Shown here: in pieces, positions 1 through 12,239 of the stretch | Numbering within the stretch: position 1 is the stretch's first letter | Layout of the letters: every line of letters begins with the position of its first letter | Assembly (NCBI GenBank): GCA_000711775.1 | Contig: ARYC01002752.1 | Span: forward strand, 22,860 to 86,859 | Direction: 5' to 3' | From: Oxytricha trifallax | Taxonomy: Eukaryota > Ciliophora > Spirotrichea > Sporadotrichida > Oxytrichidae | DNA length: 64,000 nt | The notes under the pieces: generated by a model | Told to the model about the DNA's origin: nothing | Seen by the model: the letters and a program-made list of their open reading frames with translations, nothing else | Databases searched by the model: none | Position numbers and translations under genes: made by a program

Positions 1-660
1 TGGACAAAAATTGGTTCAAAATCAAATATTTCAAGAATTGAATGGGTTGGTGAGAGAGGAGATGCTCTGAGCATCATGCTATCCAGTTTGATAGGAATAT
101 AGCAAAAAACTAGCGAATCCGCAACTTCCGCTCGATTTTTTTGACCAGCTGAGATTAGCAGGTACTGCTGGAGCATTGAACTTTATGACACCAAATTTTT
201 CACAAAATTGACCAGCAACAACGATTTTCAAGATTTTTGACCACCATGCTCCAAATTTGGCCTGGTCACCGCATATTTAAGAAAAGTAACACATAACACA
301 AAATTCAGAGTAAAAACTGCGATTTTTTGAGATTTTGACTACTACTCTGGTCATATTGGTTCAAATCAAGCACTCTGGTCACTTCTATAGAGAATCTCAG
401 TTTTGACCACTACTCTGGTCACTTGGGTTAAAATTATGCAATTTGGCCACTTTTTTGACCACTCTGCTCAAATGTAAGAGACATGTATAAAAAGACAGAT
501 ATTTTGACCACGAATAGTAAAGTTGGTCATTTTTACAGATAATATAGAATTTTGTCACTTTATATATGTTCCTAATGATGCATAAAGACTTTGACCACAA
601 ATGAAAATAAAAGTGAGCATTTTGTAAAATTAAGTAGGGGTTTGGCCACTTTTCGCATAT
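1..660. repeat. Degenerate interspersed array of TTTGACCAC / TGGTCA motifs
   Basis: The motif TTTTGACCA(C) recurs near 138, 207, 236, 402, 455, 511 and 590. Its partial complement CTGGTCA(C/T) recurs near 262, 351, 375 and 415, and TTTGGCCAC near 440 and 645. Pairs such as TTTTGACCACTACTCTGGTC form short imperfect palindromes. The spacing is irregular and units have diverged, so this is an old array rather than a clean satellite. It ends shortly before the left large inverted repeat. No gene is visible in it. Confidence 0.55.
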
Positions 661-751
661 AAGACAAAACGAATAGTAAATTAGCAGTAATTATATATTT
701 ATTAAATTTTGTATTTTTATTTTTGCATTTCCCCGATTCAATTGTATTTTA

Positions 752-1527
752 TCAATAATATAATACATTCGAATCGGTGAAATAAAAAAAAGCGATACTA
801 TTTATATAAATTAGTAGCAGCCATTAATTAGAAAAACTTTGAGAATCATGTCCCTATTTAATTAATTACCTTATATTTAAAGTGGTACTATGTGATTATT
901 TAATATTTTATTTTAACTCTAATTAGAAAACAAGGATTTAGTTGATTAAATTTATTTTTTATTTATGAATTTTTATTTTAATTTTAGCGGAGAGTCTTAA
1001 GTTACAGCACCCACATTACATTATCATTTATGCAGATTTCAATATACCCAGTTTAATATTGATTAGTATATGTATCCTATGCCCTCAATAACTAAAAGCC
1101 TTAGAATAATTTAATCTAAAAACTTGATAATTTAAGCTATCAAGACTTTATCAAGCATTTTTCATGGATTGTGACTATATCTAGTATTTATTTAAAGGAA
1201 GTGTAGTTGAATTGAATTTCTAGGCTTATTAATTGGTTTGCTCTCTACATCAAAGACTATAATTAAAACTTCATATTATTGAGGAAGAAATATCTTACTT
1301 CGATGGTTTTAGATAATTTTCGCTTTCAGAATTTAGGTTGTATGGTTCCACTTTAGGTTGTGTAAGTCCAGACGAAGGTATATTGAAGATATCATGAAGA
1401 TATCTTCAATAATCTAATTTGAAAATAGCTTGCTAACAATCAAACACTTGATTACATGGTCACTAATGGATGGGGTAAGAGAATTTCCTATAACAATGCT
1501 TTCTGATTCAAATACACATAATATATA
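752..1527 (+). repeat. Left copy of a ~780-bp inverted repeat bounding a 16.4-kb segment
   Basis: This stretch aligns almost end to end with the reverse complement of 16353-17143. Shared landmarks include AATACATTCGAATCGG at the outer end, ATTTTAGCGGAGAG near 985, CTCAATAACTAAAAG near 1086, GATTGTGACTATATCTAGTA near 1168 and GGATGGGGTAAGAGAATTTCC near 1469. Identity is imperfect with small indels, so the copies are old. The outer end is itself palindromic: CCGATTCAATTGTATT at 733 is followed by AATACATTCGAATCGG at 760. Whether the two copies are the ends of one transposon or two inverted dispersed repeats cannot be decided here. Confidence 0.75.
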
Positions 1528-2566
1528 GTGCTAATTTTAACGTTTATATTTATTACCCTAAAATAATGACTATTCAAAATGATGCTCAAAATGTTAGCGT
1601 ATTTGGAGTAAACTATATCGCTTTATAATAATACTTGAGATACATATGGATAAAAAAGTAATGCCAAAGTTTAGGCAGCTAGAGTGGATGCTGTTTTTTT
1701 TAAAAAAATTATTTGGAGATAATTTGCATAATTGACACAGTTATGTTTGATTTCGTGTCTCATAGATTTTTACCAATTAAAAGGGTTTTGGATAACTAAA
1801 ATTCAAATAAGATTGGGACTTTCACAATAATCCAAAAGCAAGAATTAAACAAACTTTCACTAAATATTATATATAGGGATTCTTCAATATATTTATTAAG
1901 GCTATATAGTTTAAGGACCTTCTTTGATAATCTACCCGATCCATACTTGGAAGCTTCTGACAACTTAAATAAGTCTCAAAGCTTATTGATCGGTGATTAT
2001 GGAACGCAAACAAACCCACATAATTTCATTCTTACAATCTATCAAATTACTAAAACTTATAATAAATCTTCATAAGCTTGACTCAAGACATTCTCACTTA
2101 TCCAAATTAAGTTAATATGCAGCTTTACTAGAAACCAGCTTTTAAAATATACGACCTAGATTCTATGATGTAAAGAAAATTAAGTCTAACACGATTTAAA
2201 TTAATGGAGAGCATTTTGAAAGATTCTAGCTTAATTACTTTTTGAGTGCTAAATTAAATGTCGAGTAATCTATTATAACACTAGCAAAGTCGAATTTATC
2301 TGGGAAGCATTTTTATACTAAGATAGCTATATAGTTGGAAACTCAACCAATAATGTTTATGATTGGATCTATGCTTAAGACACACCTCTGCAATTTATAT
2401 AATTTCAAAAGCTTAAAAAGCAATAAGTCCAACAATAGTGCCTTAAAGTCGACTGAGTCGGGCTTGGCTTGTCCTGGAAGGTGGCCACCTAGGACTTGTG
2501 GTGTTATACGTAAGAAACTCAATTTCTCAAAAAATAATTAATGAATTTAGTTGTTAATTAATAATT
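1528..2566. other. AT-rich interior of the inverted-repeat segment; no recognised gene
   Basis: With TAA/TAG read as sense, long TGA-free stretches occur on the plus strand (for example about 1740-2081, then 2079-2250 in another frame). TGA is rare by composition, so such lengths are expected by chance. The sequence is less homopolymeric than the obvious eliminated DNA at 22-27 kb, which leaves open a decayed coding origin. Confidence 0.3.
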
Positions 2567-2567
2567 A

Positions 2568-3127
2568 TACATTGAGTAAAAATTGCGTCAATTTCCAAAA
2601 TATAATCAAATAATAAATCATTTATTCATGCTAATTTAATATTAATAATTTTATTCTAATTAAAAAGCACGTATCTCGAAATTTTGATCATTTTGAGATA
2701 CGTAACAAATAAATATAATTAAATAATCATACATTAAACTTCTAATTATAAATTAAATTAAGTATTTCTACAAATTAAAGTTCATTTTTAAATATAATAT
2801 AGATTAGATAACATTAATATATAGTTTTTTTATTAAACATATAAATTAAAAATAATCAGTATGATCAATAAAACAAAATAAATATATATTTTTTACATAA
2901 AGCTTTTTAAAATGAACTTTAATTTGTAGAAATACTTAATTTCATTTATGATTAGAAGTTTAATGTATGATTATTTAATTATATTTATTTGTTATGTATC
3001 TCAAAATGATCAAAATTTCGAGATACGTGCTTTTTAATTAGAATAAAATTATTAATATTAAATTAGCGTGAATAAATGATTTATTATTTGATTATATTTT
3101 GGAAATTGACCCAATTTTTACTCATTA
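2568..3127. repeat. Foldback element, ~220-bp arms
   Basis: The left arm (about 2568-2788) begins TTGAGTAAAAATTGCG. The right arm (about 2909-3127) ends with the complementary GACCCAATTTTTACTCA. The arms share a nested small palindrome, CGTATCTCG...GAGATACG (left about 2671-2702). The loop of about 120 bases is plain AT-rich sequence. There is no coding capacity. This resembles a MITE or foldback insertion into the larger element. Confidence 0.85.
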
Positions 3128-3487
3128 CCTTATAGTTACTCTCTACTCTCTCTAGTACCTTAAAGTCTTAAATCAAAAGTTATTTTGGAGTATAATGGAA
3201 AAAATATCCTTATATTACCAATTTATTTTTATTTATATTTCAGGGCATCTTTATTTATCAAGGAAAATTATATAAATCCTTTATTTAAATGAAAGCTGAG
3301 CATTAAAAATAATATCTCTAATAAGACAATATCTTGCAACATAGCATAAATAAACAAACTAAACTAAAATTTTTGAGTTCAAAGAAATTGATTAATACTA
3401 TAATGGATAAAATATTATTTTGGTAGAGTATTTATGATAGATTTTTTCTCTTAGGTTGTTATCAAGTCATAAGAATTAAGGGATAAT

Positions 3488-4941
3488 GGCTCCCTGCGGG
3501 GGGAGATAAATTTTTTTCTTCTTAAAATTTCTTAAACAATCTAAAAATAAATAAAACATTGAAATAACTTATTACAACCTAATAAATAAGTCTCTAAAAC
3601 CCCTAGTAATCTTTCTAAGAAGTCTAATAAGAAACATATTTTATAGAGTATTTACTCTATATTTATTAGTAAAATAACAATAAGTTTAACATAAAAATGA
3701 AAAGTTTTGCAATGTTTTATTTAATTTTATATTTTTAATTTTATAAATACCTTCTTTGATTCCTTGTATTGTCAGAAATAAATAAATCATATGGTTCCTT
3801 AAATATAATTGAAAAAAAATTTATTTTTCAATTTAGTGATGAATTAAGCTAAAATTTATTTCTGACAATATAAGGAATCAAAGAAGGTATTTATAAAATT
3901 AAATAAAACATTGCAAAACTTTTCATTTTTATGTTAAACTTATTATTATTTTACTAATAAATATAGAGTAAATACTATCAAATATGTTTCTTATTAGACT
4001 TCTTAGAAAGATTACTAGGGGTTTTAGAGACTTATTTATTGGGTTTTAATAAAGTGAATTAAGTCATTTGATCGTGAATATACAAGATTAATCAAGAATT
4101 TAATGATTTAATGTATAGTTACAGTACAGTGATCTTGTCTTAATAACCTCATAATCAGCTCATTTTCCATCATCAAGTTCATCATGATCTATTGAGCTTT
4201 TCTTGAGATCGGTGCTCGTTCCCATCGTTATATTCGTAGCATCAATAAAAGTCGGGATTCAGGTTTAGATTCTGCAATCTCAGCCACATCTCGATTTAAG
4301 ACCGCTGTTCTCACGATCAGTTGACAGGAGAGTCCTCCATTTTATTAGGTGAAATTTTAATAATTCTGAGATTTTAATAAATTAAATCAGGCACAGTCTT
4401 AACTAATCAGTAACTTTTAAAAATTGATTAAGACATTACTAATTAAAATTCTTAATAGATTAAAACTACTAGTATAAACTTTAATCATTTATCACTAAAA
4501 CTTAAAAAGTTTTAATTTGCCTGATTTAATTTATTAAAATCTCAGAATTATTAAAATTTCACCTAATAAAATGGAGGACTCTCCTGTCAACTGATCGTGA
4601 GAACAGCGTTCTTAAATCGAGATGTGGCTGAGATTGCAGATGTTGAACCTGAATCCCAACTTTTAGTGATGCTACGAAGATAACGATGTGAACGAGCACC
4701 GATCTCAAGAAAAGCTCAATAGATCATGATGAACTTGATGATGGAAAATGAGCTGATTATGAGGTTATTAAGACAAGATCACTGTACTGTAACTATACAT
4801 TAAATCATTAAATTCTTGATTAATCTTGTATATTCACGATCAAATGACTTAATTCACTTTAAGTTATTTCAATGTTTTATTGATTTTTAGATTGTTTAAG
4901 AAATTTGAAAAAAAAATTTATCTCCCCCCAGCCAGGGGGTC
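3488..4941. repeat. Composite foldback able to form a three-way (Y) junction
   Basis: Outer arms (about 3488-3573 and 4864-4941) pair through GGGGGGAGATAAATTTTTTT and AAATTTATCTCCCCCC, and continue inward through AACAATCTAAAAAT / ATTTTTAGATTGTT. Inside sit two independent long hairpins. Hairpin A pairs about 3590-3790 with 3850-4043 (CTAAAACCCCTAGTAATC / GATTACTAGGGGTTTTAG). Hairpin B pairs about 4046-4400 with 4517-4862 (GGAGAGTCCTCCATTTTATT / AATAAAATGGAGGACTCTCC). Folded, the unit is a stem carrying two branches. It may be one element nested in another, or a single compound foldback. The flanks GATAAT and ATTACC show no clean target duplication. Confidence 0.85.
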
Positions 4942-7254
4942 ATTACCCGAATAATGTTAGTTGATAATTCATGGATCGAACTTTGATTTAATTCATGATG
5001 AAATATATTGTATTTTAGCTTATCCGACGCCTAAATTAACAAGAATAAACTCATGTTCGTGTCTTTGTGAAATACAGTATTACCATTTATAAGTTGGTAC
5101 CAATCAGCGCCCCTTTAAATAAAACTTATGATCTTACATAATTTATATAAGAATTAGTAATATTGCCAAAAGACTACAAATCAAATAACTTTCATGGAAT
5201 AATATTGAGCTGATGCTCAGAGGAGACTTTATTTATGATAATATAACTAGTTGTTTATTAAGGGATGACAACAGAAACATTCAAGTAGTTCAATCATTAT
5301 AAAGCGGATGTCTATTTATAAATAGGGATATAAATATTTTAATTAGTTTTAATGTTTCATTCCTAAAGAGTTTATTCACTATTCATTTGTCAATTTTCAA
5401 GTTTAAATAGCTAAATAAAAGCAACGCTCTTAATATTTAAATTAATTTCAATACTAAAACAGTCTCATTTTGTACTGTAAATTTATCAAATTTGTTGAAA
5501 ATTTAGATTTCTACAATTCCGTTGGACTGATAATTTTGACTTGAAGAATGTTAATTAAATTTAAAAACATTCTTGGGTATTTTTTTGGTATTTAAGTTTT
5601 ATTTGACAATTACACATGGTCAAAACTCTATGTAGCTGTGGTATCTAGGAAGTGTTTAAATATAATTATCTAAGTTAATCCTGAATAAATCTTTCTAAAT
5701 TAAATTAAGCCTATGGAATTTATTTTCATTCTAAGAGAACCACTGTTGGATAAATGTTTTTTCCAGTCCTATAAGTGCTTATTTGTAGTTAAGAGTAGAA
5801 ATATTATGCAGCTACTTTAAAGATGGATAAATAAAAAAACAATTTGTGAGAAGCTTTTTAACAACAAATTAAAGTCTATAAAATGGCTTAAGCATTAACT
5901 TAGAGCTCATTCCTTATTCTAAAACAAAGAACTTGCTCAAAGTTATTCAAATCTAAGATGACCAAGTGATAGAAAGAATAACTCCTAAATTCATCATAAA
6001 TCCCATATAAAAGTAAATTTTGGTACTTTCAGGAAAGAATCTTGAGACTTTTGAATTGTATGTAATTACATATCAACGTTAAGCCAGGGATATAGAGGTA
6101 GTTTTAAAAAATCCAAATTTAAATTTGCATTACCAATTTTAATTACTAAACTTACAAATGATGAGAGATTTTTAAGAGTCTAGCTTAAGAAAGACGAATA
6201 GAGTTCTTATACTTATAGTCAAATAAAATATTCAAAAAGATTGGAAAACTTTAGATTACTGATTATAGAGTGTCTAACTGCTTAACTTAAGTTGTCTTTA
6301 AAATGTACTTCAATCAATAAAGTAAAGGTATAGATTAACTATTATTGCATATTAGCATTTAATAACTAATATATTCTCAAAATTAAAGCGATTTAATTTA
6401 GCAGAATTTTGCTAAACTGCAAAACTTCTAATAAATTTGATAATAAACTCTAAGAATTAAGAATAGAGTACAGTTATAATTCTAAATCTCTATAGACCGA
6501 TATCATCTCTATTTAAAATGAAACTCTTATTAATTTACAGTACACTTACTCAAAGGGATTGATATTTTTCAAACCTAACAATGCTATTGATTTTTTTTAC
6601 ATTTGATACTTTCTGCGAATACAAAAAAGAACTTACTATTCTATAATTGGACATAAGACTTAATTATCTACTTTAGATCTTAATATGAGGGAGAAATATT
6701 TGCCTATTAAAATCCTAACAATTTACTTAAGTATTGCAGTATTGCATTATTCCTGAAGATTAATATATTTTAATGTTTTCAGGTATTTTATTTCCTTTAG
6801 TTAAAAAGACTAGTTGAGATTATATATTAAGTAAACATAGTTTCTGTTCAAAATTAAATAAATTCTGATATTACAAAATTAAAAATTATTGATAACTTAA
6901 AACGAATTGAATAATGAATTAGAATTAATAGTTCAATCTACGTAAATTATTTACAATACTAAGTACTAATTGATTTAACTTTTGAATCAGAATATTTATG
7001 GCTCATTAAGTAGAGTTGCAACAAATATCTATTAATGCTTGATTTAGTATTCCGAAAATTGATATAATAATCTTATTTCATAACTTTACTTATCTGTTAA
7101 CTATTATAAGATTGACTATTTAATGGTGTCACTTAATGGTTTGATATGGTTAATTTAAAGAAGTTCCAGTGAAGTTTGATTTGTGCCTAATATAACAAAT
7201 TATAGTTTATAATACGAAAATTCTTAATTATTATTTATTCTAATGACATTAAAA
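4942..7254. other. AT-rich interior without a recognised gene
   Basis: TGA-free stretches of about 100 codons exist on the plus strand (for example about 5209-5530, 5609-5956 and 5957-6265), but the frame changes at each TGA. The TGA count (about 31 in 1.65 kb) matches random expectation. The translations are rich in Leu, Ile, Asn and Lys and hit no family I recognise. Confidence 0.3.
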
Positions 7255-7485
7255 CTAGAACTTATTATCAAAATAAAAAATGTAAATCTCTCTGATTAGG
7301 TGAAATTCTTCCTGATCTTCATCGACATCATCGTCGCCATCGTCATTTTCATGATTTAAGTCCCCTCTGTCTGCGGTATTGCGTAGAACCAGTCCAGCTG
7401 TACCTGAGGTCTTAGAAGGCAGGACCGCTATAAAATAAATTAAACATATGTTTATTGTAATATAAATTTTATGTGAGTGGTCCAC
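7255..7485 (-). CDS. Small acidic open frame, candidate MDS or element protein
   Basis: This GC-richer island (about 7300-7435) stands out from its surroundings. The minus frame encodes a hydrophobic N-terminal stretch (about residues 8-24), then a Ser/Thr/Gly-rich stretch, then a run of Asp and Glu (about residues 46-60) made of GAT/GAC/GAA codons. G-starting codons make up nearly half of the island, which supports this frame. TTTTATAG|C at 7432 could be a 3' splice site, in which case the N-terminal part is intron. In the ciliate code the frame runs on past the TAG at 7255. No family is recognised. It could be an MDS or a gene of the surrounding 16-kb segment. Confidence 0.35.
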   Translation of the reverse strand: MDHSHKIYITINICLIYFIAVLPSKTSGTAGLVLRNTADRGDLNHENDDGDDDVDEDQEEFHLIREIYIFYFDNKF

Positions 7486-10400
7486 ATCAACTTGCGTCTG
7501 ATCAATACAAATACTTATACTGTATTAAGTTTTAAAATTAATTAATATATTTCTGATTATAAATTAGAAATGTTTCTATGACCACTCTATTAGAAAGTGA
7601 ATGTTCTTAACTATTCAAAATCAAGGGCATGAACTTACACCTAGATCTGAATTAAACGTTAGATTGATACAAATAAAATTTCCCCTATTATAATGATACA
7701 TAAAATAAGAAAATTACTTGTTTATCCCAAACTGACAAACTATCAGTCACTCCTAAAATTTAAATATAATGCTTTATTGAAAATTTGATATTAAACAAAT
7801 GTTAAAGAATTAAGTCTCATTAGTAATTACACTACTAAAATATCAATCCAAAATAATAGCTCATTAGAAGTTTGAGCCTCTAACATAACAATTTAATTTA
7901 ATATTACTCCAGATACAAAGTTTAACATACAAAGATATACTTCACGAATTTTTGTCACAAAATGCTATTCCCAAAGATTATTCAAATAGAGTGGTATGCT
8001 AGATCTAAGGAGCTCTTCAATAAGATGATACTTACTATATTAAAATGCAGCAATTCAAGATAACTAGGCAATATGCTTGCTTAAGTTTAAGATACTTATC
8101 ATACCTAACATTATAATGTGAGCTTGGAATATTGTGATAACACTACTCTGTCATTGAAACCAATAAATGTTAACATTTTGCCAATAATTCCTTCATTCAA
8201 AATTAGTCCAGATCTCCTACAATTTAACATCTATTAACCATTAATACTGAATGTTACCTTTAATTTAATATTTAATAATCCATAACTTAAAGTAATGACC
8301 TCAATGTAGGGAATAATCATTTAAAAGCAAAGTTAAACTTCATAAATTAAACATTTGCATAAGCCAGCATGATAGTACCTTGCAAGAAAAACTTAACTTA
8401 ATACATAATGAACATTTTGTGTAATGGTGAAGATATTCGATCTTCGTATAATCACAGTGCTTGACTTTTAATAGATTTAACTGTGAATTGAGTAATTGAA
8501 AGATAATATCTCGAGTTTAAGTTGATATAAAAAAGGTTAAGAGCAATTGAAGAATCGATAGATATAAAGCAAAATGAATCATGTTTTTTTATTGTTCTGG
8601 AGTTAACACAAGCAATCTTACTATTATGTCTCTCTAAATAAGTATACTTAAAAGTGATAGTTAAATCTAGTCATCAATGATTACTCTTTTTCTAAGAAAA
8701 ATATTAAGTATGAAGATGAGGAATATACAAAGTTAATCTGTTAAAATCAGTATAAAATTATGCAGTATAATCATGAAATTAAACTAAAAATTAGCATTAA
8801 TACTTCCATGTTAAGTATATTACTCAATGATGATTCAGCCTGTAAAATTTATAACTAAAATTATAATATTTACTTAGACGAAAATATTTTCAAAGATATT
8901 GTGATTTCTATTTTAGATCAACAGATCTACAACCTTGCTCTAAAGATGCGCAATACATAAAATTCAACAACATCTCGTTTAATGTTTCTCTATAAGTAGA
9001 AGATTTCTTAACCCTAAATCTTTATAATTCAACTTAGTACATTATGACTCCCATAATTACTGACTACTTTTCCAGATATAATTTTTAGAGATGTTTCAGG
9101 AAATTTTCAATAGATAATCGTTAGCTTAGATTAAGATTTACATTAATATCTAAACAACTCTAAAACGAATTGTTTAATTAATGAGCAAGCTACAAAAGAC
9201 ATTTCGTAGTTATGACCTTTATTAACTCTACCTATATAAAATGCGATGTTCCAAGCTACAAAGATTACAGAGACTTGGTACTTAAAGGTTAATTTTAACA
9301 TATAATATATATCATTATTTTTATCAGAGGTATTTATCTTTTGAATTCTATCTCTCAGTTAATGGGTCTGCATTTTTATACAAAGTATAATTTACTTAAG
9401 AACATCTCAAATAAATGAATTTATCATTCAAGGTGAATTAAGAGTTTGTATTGGTACTCTTAAAAGTATCAAAATTCAAAGTTTAAATAGATGGAGATTT
9501 AAATGAATAATTATTTAATATGTCATAAATTTATGCTGATAAAATCAAAGTTTTAATTGTCTCAATTCAATTATTAATTTCAAAAGCCTACTACACCTAT
9601 AAATGCAAATATATAAATAACTAAAAGATTCTATAACTCACGGAATTATATCAATAGTTTTAAAGCCAATCTATATCCAAAACAGTCAACAATTTACAAG
9701 ATTTTCGCCTTAAACATCATTCAACAATTTCGAAATGATAAATGTTACAATAGAAATAAATTATGGACTAAACCAGTAAATAAAACCCACATACTGCATT
9801 TTAGAGTCATCACAATCCCTCGATTTAAGTGTCAACATATAAATATCAGTGTCTTATTACTTCACCCATGACTTAAAATATATATCTTGGATACTATAGC
9901 TCATAAGACAGTTAAGTAATTTCTTTGGCGAATTAAATTTTATTTGAATATCTTAATCCTATTTCTTTATCACATATATCACTAACAAATGCTCCATAAA
10001 TAAGAGGTTCTTTGATTAAAGTTTATGCTTCAGGCTTTCTAAGAATTATACGGTTTAATCTTGCATTTAATTGCAAATTTGGAACTTAACTTGTACCTTC
10101 AAAATAATTAAATGATTTTCTTTTGAATTATGCTACTCCTTTTTTTCAGTTGCTTAGGAAACAGCATTTCAACTTTAATTGTCATATATAGAAGATTAAT
10201 ATTATAAAGCTAGGGCAATCAAGTGTTTTTTATCGAAGAAGTTATTTAAATTACAAAAGTTTTGCCTCACATAATTGACTTGAGTTAAGTTCTTTAATTA
10301 CTAAGAATTGAATTCTTGTAACCTATTGAATAAAGAATGTTATATACTCAGTTTAATGCTATTTAAGTAGGAATTTATCGAACATCATAGAGTAAATAGC

Positions 10401-10770
10401 ATTTGCAAAATCATTCAGAATAGACTAAGTTTCAATTGTCTTAAAAATACAGTTAATCTGACAAATTTTATTTAATATTAATTGTAAGTCAGCTCAAATC
10501 TGGTCTAAGATTCCAACATAAGTTATGCAATACAAACTTACTCCGAAATTAAGTTGCTCGTTTACAAATATTTCTCCCTCTTATTTTTATTAGGAAAAGC
10601 TTAATAAGTATAAGTTTTTGTCCAAGGTATTGATTAAAAAAGCTGTAGAACAATAAATTGTGCAAATTATAACGTATTGAAAATGAAATTTACTACTTTG
10701 AAGCTAATCTAAGTAAATAATGTGTGAACTTTAATTAAATTAATAAAAGTTAAAATTACTATGACTTAAA
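7486..10770. other. AT-rich stretch, nothing assignable
   Basis: No repeat of note, no GC-rich island and no frame that can be distinguished from chance in a code with only TGA as stop. Base composition is similar to the rest of the 16-kb segment. Confidence 0.3.
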
Positions 10771-11094
10771 ATGTCGAGCATCAGGATGAAGATGAAAGAG
10801 GTCTATATGATGATTTTTGTAATTCTTAACCAGTTAGGTACTATGCCTCTTTCATTTAGCTATTCGACCTTTTGAATATGCATGAAGTATAGCTCGGATC
10901 ATACAATTTCTAAGCAGCAATTAGCGAAAGCAGACATATAATACTCTAATTATCAGCATTGAATTATTCAGAAAAAGCAGTAATTATTCTCAGATGGATC
11001 AGGTATTAGCGAGAAAGTCACAGATAGGTCTACTTACATCAGATTTGATATAAAAAACAATTTTGGTGGTTACATTTTGCGGGCTGGAAAAATT
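10771..11094 (+). CDS. Unrecognised coding island, frame changes near 10990
   Basis: An ATG at 10771 opens a frame without TGA for about 90 codons. It starts with Met-Thr-Gln and an acidic stretch with the residues DEDERGLYDD. About a quarter of codons start with G, against about 12% in the next frame, which favours it. From about 10990 a second frame reads more convincingly (DGSGISEKVTDRS...), so a one-base shift, small intron or segment junction probably lies there. GC content is above the flanks. No family is recognised. It may be an MDS or a gene of the surrounding element. Confidence 0.35.
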
Positions 11095-11263
11095 ATGAAT
11101 TTACTTAGAAAATTAGAGATAAAGTTTATAAAATGCTATTGTAAGTTCATCAATATATTGAAAATAATACTAAAATCTCTCTTTTTCTATTATTATAGTA
11201 TGATTTGCTATCTAATGGAAGGCTTATTGACTTTAAGTAAACATAAAGTTTTACATTTTAATT

Positions 11264-11315
11264 AGATTCATGAGAATGGAGATCGGTATAAGTTGACATA
11301 CTGTTCTCATGAATC
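11264..11315. repeat. Perfect 13-bp hairpin
   Basis: AGATTCATGAGAA is followed after about 26 bases by its exact complement TTCTCATGAATCT. It is just downstream of the 10.8-11.1 kb coding island. It could be a terminator-like structure, a recombination site or chance. Confidence 0.6.
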
Positions 11316-11629
11316 TAAATTTAAGTTAGAAGCACCCAACTCAGGAATCTTCGCTTGCAACAGAAATCTTTAAATTATTCTATAATGTAGTAAATGCTTT
11401 CCTTATTCAATTATAGATGGAGAATGAAGGGATGTAAATCGCAGACTATAGAAAGAATGTTAATAAATTAAGCTTAATGTTGATATTATGGCTTTTTCAT
11501 AGTAAGACTGTAAGAATTATTTACTTATTTTACTATAAATAGTAAAAGATTAGTCAAGCTGATGAACAATTTAATCACCATATTCTTAAAAAATTGATTG
11601 AAATAAATAGACAAATTTGCTTATTGCCC

Positions 11630-12235
11630 CTGATGATATCGTCCTCAATATTCATGAAAGATTTTCACAAAAATAAAAGTAATGCAGAAATTAAATATAC
11701 AAGGATGAATTGTTTTAATTATTACTATGATCAATTATTTAGATGCTTTAACATAGTAATAAAAGAGGTCCGTCATTGTAAAAAACTGTGATCATTGTCA
11801 TAAACTTACATGTTCAGCTTGTCTCGACTCACCTTTTGCACAAAGCTATAAGTTCAGTCTGACTTTTTCCAGATACCTTTGAAAGTAGCTATCCCCACGT
11901 TATCATTTCTATGTTGTGCCACGATATCTTTAATAAAGCCTTTTTCTGATCGATAATAAACATTAGAAGGACAACATGAATTATAGAATCCCCTTCCTCA
12001 TTTTATGTTACCAACCTTGGTTAACTTCAATTACATGCTGACATCAACCTTCTGTATCCATACTTTTTTATAAGTTAATTTACCTATTGTCTAAGAGCTC
12101 TTCATAGTGGAGCACATTTAAAGTCTACAAGTCAGCGCTTTTAAGGAGGATTTTAGCCACCAAATAAAATCCTTCAAAAATCTCATAGTGGTTTGCTGAT
12201 CTTGTGGGAGATAGTTCCCCCTACAATTGTTTTAA
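11630..12235 (-). pseudogene. Unrecognised minus-strand coding island with shifts and TGA codons
   Basis: The minus strand of this GC-richer patch reads as protein from about 12235 downward (motif HYEIFEGFYLVAKILLKSA), with 28% of codons starting with G. Near 12000 the plausible frame shifts to one containing RSEKGFIKDIVAQHRND, also with about 28% G-starting codons. In-frame TGA codons occur in both parts. GTAAGT at about 11810 followed by CACAG could be a 24-base intron. Decay, intervening eliminated segments and introns are all possible. No family is recognised. Confidence 0.3.
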
Positions 12236-12239
12236 TTAC

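Noticed and set aside
1740-6600. A chain of plus-strand genes in the interior of the 16-kb segment
   Set aside because: Stretches of about 100 TGA-free codons are expected by chance at this composition, the frame changes at each TGA, and codons starting with G are not clearly enriched.
10771-12235. TGA as tryptophan throughout the genome (no stop codons)
   Set aside because: Some islands read attractively this way, but the TBE kinases and the LINE use TGG for every Trp and end at TGA. With no stop codons every frame is open, so apparent protein-likeness is not evidence.
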